Assembly (NCBI GenBank): GCA_903902895.1
Contig: CAIUWO010000094.1
Span: 1-40,106, forward strand
Reading direction: 5' to 3'
Origin: Candidatus Hydrogenedentota bacterium
GTDB taxonomy: Bacteria > Hydrogenedentota > Hydrogenedentia > Hydrogenedentales > CAITNO01
DNA: 40,106 nt
The translations under genes and the position numbers were made by a program. The notes beneath the pieces were generated by a model. The model was not told the DNA's origin, did no database searches, and worked only from the letters and a program-made list of their open reading frames with translations. Every line of letters begins with the position of its first letter. Position 1 is the first letter of the stretch. This document shows positions 26,285 through 32,494 of this stretch, in pieces.

Positions 26285-27861
26285 GCAGACTGTTTGAGGA
26301 CTATATCGCCGGGAAACCGGAAGTCCGGGCCCTGTTCGGCCCGGAGCCGGAGTCGCTGAACGCCCGGGCGCCCGCCGGGCGTCCCTGGGACGGCCCGCTT
26401 GCCGAGGCATTGCAGGCCCTGCAGCCCAAACTCGGCCTCCAGCGGGAATTTCGCGGAGACGAGGCGGTCATTGTCACCGGCCAGCAGCCGGGCCTGTTTC
26501 TCGGCCCCATGTACACCCTCTACAAGGCCGTCACGGCCGTGGCGCTGGCGCGCCGCATGCGGGAACGGCACGGCATCGCCTGCGTTCCCGTGTTCTGGGT
26601 GGCCTCGGAGGACCACGATTTTGACGAGGTGCGCTGGTTTGCCTACACCGACGCGCACGGACAGTTGGTCCGCGAGTTCTACACGCCCCGCGACGCCCAG
26701 GGCGAGCCCGTGGACATCGCGGGACTGCCCATGCACAAGGTGCCCGTGGACGGGGAACTGTTCCGCTTTGTCGACCGCCTGGCGGCGCGGGGCACGGCTT
26801 CCGATCAGAGCGCCGAGGTCACCGCGCTGCTGCGGGACACCCTGTCACAGGCGGCGTCGGTGTCGAACTGGTTTGCCCGGCTCATGGCGGCGCTCTTCAA
26901 GGACACAGACCTGGTCATCTTCGCCCCGCACATGCGCACGGCCCGCGTCGCCGCCGCGCCGGTGATTCGCCGGGAAATTGAGGCGCCGCTGGCCTCCACG
27001 GCGCTGCTCGCCAAGAGCGCAAAGCGGCTCGAATCGCTCGGATACGCGCCGCCCATACTCAAGGCCGCCAGTGCCTGCAATTTCTTCCTCAACGTGAACG
27101 GCCGGCGCCGGAAAGTGGTTTTTGAAAAGGGGCGCTTCATGCTGCCCGAGGAGGACTGCCACATCCTTGCGCAGGAGGAAATGCTCGCCCTGCTGGATGC
27201 CGCGCCGGAGCGCTTCTCGCCCAATGTGGCGCTGCGGCCCGTCGTGCAGCAGGTGCTTTTTCCCGCGGCGGCCTACGTGGCCGGCCCCGGCGAGATCGCC
27301 TACTGGGCGCAGTTGAAGCCCGTTTTTGACCATCACGGAATCACCATGCCGGCGGTCTGGCCGCGCGCGCGCGCGCTCATGATCACCCCCAAAGAGCGAC
27401 GGAAGTTGGCGGCCGGCGGACTCACCGTGGAAGACCTGGCGCTGCCGGAGGAAATGCTGCTGAACCGCGCTTTGGACACCGAAGCGCCCGCACCCCTGAC
27501 GGGCGCGCTCGAGCAGCACCGCGTCACGGTGGACAGCCAACTGGCCGCGCTGATTCAGGAACTGGCGGGGGCGGCGACCGGACCAAACACCGTCGCGCTC
27601 GCGGAGGAAATGCGCCGTCAGGCGGCGCGCGGCTTTGAGCGCATCGCGGGCAATCTGCTGCGCGGTGACGCCCGGAGGGTGGAAGACGCCAGGAAGCGGC
27701 TGGCCGTGCTGCGCAACCGCCTGGCCCCCTTCGGCAAGCCCCAGGAGCGGGTGCTCTCCCCCTTCAACTATCTGCTTTCACAGGGGCTTGGCTTTGTGGA
27801 CCGGCTCCTGAACGAACTGGACCCGGAGGATTGGCGGGTACGGGAGATCGAGTGGTTATGA
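26281..27861 (+). CDS. bshC: Bacillithiol synthase BshC (cysteine-adding enzyme)
   Basis: The product has 526 residues, normal for BshC. The diagnostic N-terminal region is present: VIVTGQQPGLFLGPMYTLYK around residues 64-83, then VPVFWVASEDHDFDEV (102-117), which form the nucleotide-fold core; a long coiled-coil helix lies near the C-terminus (about 435-495), and the chain ends in DWRVREIEWL. The family joins cysteine to glucosamine-malate to give bacillithiol. Both ends overlap neighbours by ATGA (methyltransferase upstream, bshB1 downstream), so the three are a tightly coupled set. The upstream part around residues 20-40 is variable. Confidence 0.95.
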   Translation: MSRLFEDYIAGKPEVRALFGPEPESLNARAPAGRPWDGPLAEALQALQPKLGLQREFRGDEAVIVTGQQPGLFLGPMYTLYKAVTAVALARRMRERHGIACVPVFWVASEDHDFDEVRWFAYTDAHGQLVREFYTPRDAQGEPVDIAGLPMHKVPVDGELFRFVDRLAARGTASDQSAEVTALLRDTLSQAASVSNWFARLMAALFKDTDLVIFAPHMRTARVAAAPVIRREIEAPLASTALLAKSAKRLESLGYAPPILKAASACNFFLNVNGRRRKVVFEKGRFMLPEEDCHILAQEEMLALLDAAPERFSPNVALRPVVQQVLFPAAAYVAGPGEIAYWAQLKPVFDHHGITMPAVWPRARALMITPKERRKLAAGGLTVEDLALPEEMLLNRALDTEAPAPLTGALEQHRVTVDSQLAALIQELAGAATGPNTVALAEEMRRQAARGFERIAGNLLRGDARRVEDARKRLAVLRNRLAPFGKPQERVLSPFNYLLSQGLGFVDRLLNELDPEDWRVREIEWL

Positions 27862-28580
27862 ACGCCGAACACACCGTTGATGTACTTGCCGTCGGCGCCC
27901 ATCCCGACGATGTCGAACTGGGCTGCGGCGGGCTGCTGCACAAACTGGCCCAGGCCGGAAAGCGGGTAGCCATACTGGACCTGACCCGGGGCGAGATGAG
28001 CACGCGCGGCACGCCGGAAGAGCGCGGCGTGGAGGCGGGCAACGCCGCAACCATTCTGGGCGTGGCCGAACGCGCCAACGCGGGTCTGCCCGACGGCGGG
28101 GTGGCGAACACCCCGGAGCAGCGGCTTGCCGTCATAGGGTTTATCCGCCAGTTCAGGCCCAAAGTCCTGCTGACGCTCATGACCCCCGACCGGCACCCAG
28201 ACCACGCGGCGACCCATGCGCTCGTGTCCGACGCCAACTACCTGTCGGGACTGGCCCGAATCGACACCGGTCGTTTTCCGCACCGCACACCGCAGATCCT
28301 CTTTTTTCATCCCTACACCGATTTTGCGGGGTCACCCCCCTTTGTGGCGGACATTTCCGCCAGTTTTGAGGCAAAGCTCGCCTCCCTGCGCGCGCACGCC
28401 TCGCAATTCCACAATCCCGGCTATCAGGGACCGGACACCTTCATCTCTTCCAAGGCGTTCTGGGACGGCATTGAGGTGCGCGCGCGCTACTGGGGCACCC
28501 GCATCGGCACCCTTTACGGCGAGCCCTTCCATGCCGACGGCCCGATGCCGTTGGACTGCCTGCCGGGGCTGGGTGTATAA
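27858..28580 (+). CDS. bshB1: Bacillithiol biosynthesis deacetylase BshB1
   Basis: The product has 240 residues. The ATG at 27858 overlaps the bshC stop as ATGA; the frame is open further upstream but only within bshC. PIG-L/LmbE zinc-site motifs are clear: AVGAHPDDVELGCGG near the N-terminus and PDRHPDHAATHAL in the middle, and the C-terminal GEPFHADGPM typical of the BshB1 group. It removes the acetyl group from N-acetylglucosaminyl-malate, the second step of bacillithiol synthesis. bshA follows 32 bases later. Confidence 0.95.
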   Translation: MNAEHTVDVLAVGAHPDDVELGCGGLLHKLAQAGKRVAILDLTRGEMSTRGTPEERGVEAGNAATILGVAERANAGLPDGGVANTPEQRLAVIGFIRQFRPKVLLTLMTPDRHPDHAATHALVSDANYLSGLARIDTGRFPHRTPQILFFHPYTDFAGSPPFVADISASFEAKLASLRAHASQFHNPGYQGPDTFISSKAFWDGIEVRARYWGTRIGTLYGEPFHADGPMPLDCLPGLGV

Positions 28581-28612
28581 GAGGGCGGGCGCCGTCCACA
28601 GAGGGAACACTT

Positions 28613-29761
28613 ATGAAAATTGGAATCACCTGCCAGTCAAGCACCGGGGGCAGCGGCATCCTTGCCACCGAACTGGGCATGGCGCTCGGAAAGCGCGGCC
28701 ATGAGGTGCATTTCGTCACCACCGAAACGCCGGTGCGGCTGGGCCGCTTTCAGGAGAATGTGTACAACCATTCGGTGGACATGATCACCTATCCCCTGTT
28801 CCGGACGCCGCCGTACTCCCTGGCCCTTGCCTCGAAGATAAGCGAGGTCGCCGAGGAGTTCGACATCCAGGTGTGGCACGCGCACTATGCCATCCCCAAC
28901 GCCGTGGCCTCCCAGCTTGCGCGCGACATGCTGCCCAAAGAAAAACGCTTTTGCCTGGTGACCACGCTGCACGGCACGGACATCACGCTCGTGGGCGGCC
29001 ATCCGTCCTTCTACCGCGCCACACGCTACGGCATGGAGAGCAGCAACGCCGTCACGTCGGTCTCCAACTGGCTCAGCAACGAAACCATGCATGAATTTGA
29101 CCTCACGCGGCCGGTGCAGACCATCTACAACTTTGTTGATGCGGAAAAGTTCAGGCCGCGCCCGGTCAACCGCGCCGCGCTGGCCAAAGACGACGAGAAG
29201 ATCGTCATGCACATTTCCAATTTCCGGCCTGTAAAGCGGGTGACCGACGTGGTGCGCGCCTTCCGCAAGATGCTCGAACAGGTCAACGCCCGGCTCATCA
29301 TGCTGGGCGACGGACCCGAGCGCATCGGCGCGATGGGCGTCGCGCGGCAGCTGGGCATAGCCGACCGGATTGCCTGCCTGGGCAACGTGGAGCATGTGGA
29401 GGAAGTGCTGCCCGCGGCCGACCTTGTCTTTCAGCCGAGCGAGCACGAAAGCTTCGGGCTGGTGCCGCTTGAGGCGATGGCCTGCGAGGTGCCCGTGCTG
29501 GTCACGGCCAGCGGCGGCATCACCGAGGTGGTCGAGCACGGGGTCTCCGGCTACCTGTGCGAGGTGGGCGACATCGACGCGATGGCGCGCTACGGCGTCG
29601 AGATTCTCTCCGACCCGGCACGGGCCAAAGAAATGGGCCGACGCGGGCGGGCGCAGGCCGTCCACAAATTCTCCCCCGAACGCATCGTGGGCGAATACGA
29701 GGCGCTCTACGAGAACCTGATTCTGCGCAGACCCGAACTGGTCGGACTCGACCGTCCCTGA
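28613..29761 (+). CDS. bshA: N-acetyl-alpha-D-glucosaminyl L-malate synthase BshA
   Basis: The product has 382 residues, a GT4-type glycosyltransferase. The N-terminal Rossmann half has the BshA-like GGSGILATELG, and WHAHYAIPNAVA and TTLHGTDITLVG. The C-terminal half has HISNFRPVKR, LGDGPER and the nucleotide-sugar motif PSEHESFGLVPLEAMA with the E-x7-E glutamates. It joins UDP-GlcNAc and L-malate, the first step to bacillithiol. AGAGGGAA precedes the ATG. With bshC and bshB1 the pathway is complete here in the order C-B1-A. Confidence 0.95.
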   Translation: MKIGITCQSSTGGSGILATELGMALGKRGHEVHFVTTETPVRLGRFQENVYNHSVDMITYPLFRTPPYSLALASKISEVAEEFDIQVWHAHYAIPNAVASQLARDMLPKEKRFCLVTTLHGTDITLVGGHPSFYRATRYGMESSNAVTSVSNWLSNETMHEFDLTRPVQTIYNFVDAEKFRPRPVNRAALAKDDEKIVMHISNFRPVKRVTDVVRAFRKMLEQVNARLIMLGDGPERIGAMGVARQLGIADRIACLGNVEHVEEVLPAADLVFQPSEHESFGLVPLEAMACEVPVLVTASGGITEVVEHGVSGYLCEVGDIDAMARYGVEILSDPARAKEMGRRGRAQAVHKFSPERIVGEYEALYENLILRRPELVGLDRP

Positions 29762-29854
29762 GACCGCGCGCCCGCCGGGCCTTGCCGCAAGTGCGCCGGG
29801 TGGGCTACCATTGGACAAAGATGACGGCCCGGCCGTGTCACGGAGGATTTTCCC

Positions 29855-30391
29855 ATGCTTGAATTAGAGGTGCTCGGCGTGACCCCGCCCGGAAGCGCCG
29901 AATACCCCACGGTGCTTTTGCGCCACGAGGACCGGGTGCTGTTCATCAGCATCGGGCCCTTCGAGGCTGCGGCCATCGCCTGGGGACTGAAGAATGACAA
30001 GCCCGCGCGGCCGATGACGCACGATCTCATCCTCAACATCCTCGCGGGGCTGCGCGGCGAGATAAAATCGGTGACCGTGTACAAACTCGAGAACGGCACC
30101 TTCTTCGCCTATCTGCTGGTGGAGCAGGGCGGGGCCGAAAGTGGGATCGAGCAGGTGCTGCGCATAGACACACGCCCCAGCGACGGCATTGCCATCGCCG
30201 TGCGCGCCGGATGCCCCATCTACGTGGCGGAAGAGGTGATGGACGAGGCTGGCCGTGATTTTAGCGCCCTTGAGCCGCATCTCGAAGAGGCCGGAGCGTC
30301 CGAGAACGGCCCCGACGATGAGGAGGGGGATGCGGACGAGGATGACGAGGGCAATGAGGACCGGCCCGATTTCGGGGAAGAGGATTTGTGA
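29855..30391 (+). CDS. Bifunctional nuclease family protein (DUF151)
   Basis: The product has 178 residues. The BFN domain covers about 1-140: LEVLGV at the N-terminus, VLFISIGPFEAAAIAWGL, RPMTHDLILNILAGL, and IDTRPSDGIAIAVRAGCPIYVAEEV at the end, all typical of the family (Thermotoga TM0160, plant BBD). Some members have been reported to have nuclease activity; the cell role is unclear. The last ~35 residues are an acidic, probably disordered tail (many Asp/Glu). GGAGG lies before the ATG at 29855. The stop overlaps the GTG start of the phosphopantetheinyl transferase (GTGA). Confidence 0.93.
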   Translation: MLELEVLGVTPPGSAEYPTVLLRHEDRVLFISIGPFEAAAIAWGLKNDKPARPMTHDLILNILAGLRGEIKSVTVYKLENGTFFAYLLVEQGGAESGIEQVLRIDTRPSDGIAIAVRAGCPIYVAEEVMDEAGRDFSALEPHLEEAGASENGPDDEEGDADEDDEGNEDRPDFGEEDL

Positions 30392-31044
30392 TTCCCGTTG
30401 AGTCCGCCTTTTGGGAACAGGCCGGCGCGCAGGATGTTTTGGAAGATGGCGTGCTTGAGGTTTGGCGCATGCCTGCGGACCTGGCCGCGCGCGCGGGTGA
30501 CGCAACCCGGCTGGTCGCGGAAGAGCGGGCGCATGCGGAGCGCATGCGGGATTCCGCCAGAAGGGGGCAGTTTGTCGCCGGACACGCGCTCCTTAACACA
30601 CTTCGCGCCACGCATGGCGCGCCGTTGTTCACCAGCCTGTCCCATTCGGGCGAATGGATTGTCGCCGCGGCAGCCCGCCGGGGGCCGGTGGGGGTGGATG
30701 TGGAAATCATGCGGGCGGACAGGCCTCTGGAGCGGTTGTCGCGCCGTTTTTTCGCACCGGAGGAACATGCCTGGCTGGAGCGGGTTCCGGCGGAGGAGAG
30801 GGTTCAGTGCTTCTATCGGCTGTGGACCGCCAAGGAGGCGCTGTTTAAGGCCCTGGGCATGCCCGCAGGCGCGGCGCATTTTGCCGCACGCCGGGTCTTT
30901 GTGCCCGATGCGGCCGGGGACGTTCCCAAAGACTTCATCGTGGAGGGATGCGCGGTGGGTTGGTTTTTCGCCGCACCCGGGTACCTGGGCGCCTATGCCG
31001 CGCCTTCAAGCGTGTCCCGCGTGCGCTTCCTGAGCCCCGCGTAG
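30388..31044 (+). CDS. 4'-phosphopantetheinyl transferase, Sfp type
   Basis: The product has 218 residues. It starts with GTG at 30388 inside the GTGA overlap with the DUF151 gene; GAAGAGG lies just upstream. The Sfp/HetI motifs are present: SLSHSGEWIVAA, GVDVEIMRADRP with the Mg-binding Asp/Glu, and FYRLWTAKEALFKALG. The enzyme moves phosphopantetheine from CoA to a serine of acyl- or peptidyl-carrier proteins. Sfp types serve secondary metabolism or fatty acid synthesis; no PKS/NRPS gene is in this window. It is the last gene of the plus-strand run and is followed by a strong hairpin. Confidence 0.93.
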   Translation: MIPVESAFWEQAGAQDVLEDGVLEVWRMPADLAARAGDATRLVAEERAHAERMRDSARRGQFVAGHALLNTLRATHGAPLFTSLSHSGEWIVAAAARRGPVGVDVEIMRADRPLERLSRRFFAPEEHAWLERVPAEERVQCFYRLWTAKEALFKALGMPAGAAHFAARRVFVPDAAGDVPKDFIVEGCAVGWFFAAPGYLGAYAAPSSVSRVRFLSPA

Positions 31045-31065
31045 ATTATTGAACGCCCAACAAAC

Positions 31066-31099
31066 GACACCCCCGGGGTCAGAGGCCACCGGGGGTGTC
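31066..31099. terminator. Hairpin between converging transcription units
   Basis: GACACCCCCGG (31066-31076) and CCGGGGGTGTC (31089-31099) form a perfect 11-bp GC-rich stem with a 12-base loop, just between the PPTase stop (+) and the EF-hand gene stop (-). On the minus strand it is followed by GTTTGTTG, a modest T-rich stretch; on the plus strand no T run follows. Most likely a two-way transcription end. Confidence 0.7.
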
Positions 31100-31121
31100 G
31101 CGCATGTTCAGGGAACTGGGT

Positions 31122-31760
31122 TCAGTTGTTGGCGTTGGGCCGGTCGGCCATGGAAAGCACGCCGTCGCCGTTCCTGTCCAGTTTCGCAAAGCGCTCCTGC
31201 GGTGCGTTCGGGAAGGCCGCCCTGGCCTCCTCAAGAGTGACCTGTCCATCGCCGTTCGTGTCGGCCGCGCGCAGCCGCTGGATGATTTCACTGCGGTTGG
31301 CGCCCGCCTGGCCATTCCCCCGGGGCTTGTCTGCCATGCTCAGCACGCCGTCATGATTGCGGTCAAGCTTGTTGAACTGTTCCTGCGTCCCGTTGGGGAA
31401 GGCCGCCTTGGCCTCGTCAAATGTGATCTTTGCATCGTTGTTCGTGTCAGCCGCGCGCAACCGCTGGATTATCTCACCACGCTTGGCACCCGCCTGGCCG
31501 TTCTCCTTGGGCTTGTCTGCCACGCTCAGCACGCCGTCCTGATTGCGGTCAAGCCTGTTGAACTGTTCCTGTGTCCCGTTGGGAAAGGCCGCCTTGGCCT
31601 CCTCAAGGGTAAGGCGGCCGTCGCCATTGGTGTCGGCCGCTATCAGCCGCTGCATCAACTGTCCTTTTCCGGCAGCGCCCTTCTGGCCGGCCATGGCCGA
31701 GAGGGAAACCGCCAACGCCAGGAGAAGCGCCGCCCCCGCAATCATTGTTCCATTTCTCAT
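31122..31760 (-). CDS. Secreted protein with six EF-hand motifs
   Basis: The product has 212 residues. AAGGAG eight bases before the ATG at 31760 fixes the start and gives a signal peptide (MRNG, hydrophobic core, LSAMAG). Six calcium-loop motifs of the form DxNxDGxLTxEE or DRNxDGVLSxAD follow as three near-identical pairs, each pair about 62 residues with a linker of the NGQAGAxRxEIIQRLRAA type. One loop (DTNNDAKITFDE) has Ala for the conserved Gly. The protein should bind Ca outside the cytoplasm; such EF-hand repeat proteins are common in PVC bacteria, with unknown partners. It is transcribed alone, away from the orphan ligase domain gene. Confidence 0.9.
   Translation of the reverse strand: MRNGTMIAGAALLLALAVSLSAMAGQKGAAGKGQLMQRLIAADTNGDGRLTLEEAKAAFPNGTQEQFNRLDRNQDGVLSVADKPKENGQAGAKRGEIIQRLRAADTNNDAKITFDEAKAAFPNGTQEQFNKLDRNHDGVLSMADKPRGNGQAGANRSEIIQRLRAADTNGDGQVTLEEARAAFPNAPQERFAKLDRNGDGVLSMADRPNANN
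31139..31665. repeat. Three tandem 186-base repeats inside the EF-hand gene
   Basis: Units start near 31139, 31325 and 31511 and have exactly 186-base spacing. The middle and third units are close to identical over long stretches (for example CACGCCGTCNTGATTGCGGTC and GTTGAACTGTTCCTG), the first is more diverged. The pattern shows recent in-frame duplication of an EF-hand pair. Confidence 0.85.
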
Positions 31761-31778
31761 CTTCGTGCTCCTTGTTAC

Positions 31779-31798
31779 CGTGTCCTTCACGGGACACG
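31779..31798. promoter_or_regulatory. Inverted repeat in the leader of the EF-hand gene
   Basis: CGTGTCC, six bases, GGACACG: a perfect 7-bp inverted repeat ending just before the ribosome site of the EF-hand gene. It could be an operator or an mRNA hairpin influencing translation. No known regulator site was recognised. Confidence 0.35.
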
Positions 31799-31929
31799 AC
31801 CCGTTTTTTTCACCCTTGGGGCCGGACTGCTCCGGCATCCATAGCAGTAATGGCCGTGCCCCCCGCAAAGGTTACAGGTGGCTGGCAGGCTGCATTTTGC
31901 CCGTTTTCAGCGTTTTTTTGCCCATCCAT

Positions 31930-31959
31930 TTGCAGTTTGCGGCAATAAGATGGCATAAT
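31930..31959 (+). promoter_or_regulatory. Possible promoter of the orphan ligase C-domain gene
   Basis: TTGCAG at 31930-31935 and CATAAT at 31954-31959 with an 18-base spacer, in a locally AT-rich stretch, about 85 bases before the start at 32046. The -10 is good and the -35 matches only its first three bases. Confidence 0.35.
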
Positions 31960-32045
31960 TGCGTCATGGTGGTGAGCGGGAAGGCATTCCAGCCTTTAAG
32001 GGAAGAGTTGTATCTAGTGTCACAATCTGTCGGAGTAGCTGTTTT

Positions 32046-32327
32046 ATGAACCCGCGAGAAGTTGGATCGTTGCTTTTTTCCCGCCTGGAAGTGGCCGAGG
32101 TTTGCGTATTGACCGTCCCGAACCCCCATGCTTTTGTGGTGCTCGTACCGGGCGCCGCCACAAGCCTTGAAGCCCTGCGCAGTTTTTGTCAGAGCCAAAT
32201 ACCGCAACTGGAAGACCTGCGCATCACACTGCTGGATGACATGCCCAAGACCCGTACCGGAGCTGTGGACCGGGGACAACTGGTGGAGATGGCGCAAGAG
32301 ACGGCCCAAAAAAAGAACGTGGCCTGA
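32046..32327 (+). CDS. Orphan AMP-binding-enzyme C-terminal-like domain, lysine absent
   Basis: The product has 93 residues. The ATG at 32046 follows GGAG at about ten bases. The whole chain resembles the small C-terminal domain of adenylate-forming (ANL) enzymes: LEVAEVCVLTVPNPHAFVV, then SLEALRSFCQSQIPQ and ITLLDDMPKTRTGAVDRGQL. In acyl-CoA ligases and NRPS adenylation domains the last motif is PKTxTGKVDR, where Lys is the catalytic residue; here it is Ala73. No large N-terminal ANL domain is encoded next to it. It is not just a gene remnant by appearance: it has a ribosome site, a plausible promoter and a strong terminator. It may regulate or bind a partner enzyme or carrier protein, but this is conjecture. 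Confidence 0.7.
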   Translation: MNPREVGSLLFSRLEVAEVCVLTVPNPHAFVVLVPGAATSLEALRSFCQSQIPQLEDLRITLLDDMPKTRTGAVDRGQLVEMAQETAQKKNVA

Positions 32328-32343
32328 CACACCGTTCAAGTGC

Positions 32344-32393
32344 AACGCCCTGCAACGCCCCTGTCTTTGGGGTGCTGTAGGGCGTTTTCTTTT
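32344..32393 (+). terminator. Rho-independent terminator
   Basis: AACGCCCTGCAACGCCCC, a TGTCTTT loop and GGGGTGCTGTAGGGCGTT give an 18-bp stem with one mismatch and two G-T pairs, followed by TTCTTTT. It lies 16 bases after the stop of the orphan C-domain gene and reads on the plus strand. Confidence 0.9.
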
Positions 32394-32426
32394 CCGTGGC
32401 ATATCCCGGCCGGTCCCAATTGGAAA

Positions 32427-32457
32427 CCCCGGCGGGCCCGAATGGGGCACGCCGGGG
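32427..32457 (-). terminator. Hairpin terminator of the giant surface-protein gene
   Basis: CCCCGGCG and CGCCGGGG form an 8-bp stem with a 15-base loop 38 bases behind the stop of the giant gene. Read on the minus strand, GTTTCC follows, a weak T-rich tail. Confidence 0.5.
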
Positions 32458-32494
32458 CATAATGTGGCTTGAGAACGGGTAAGCCCCGTCCTTC

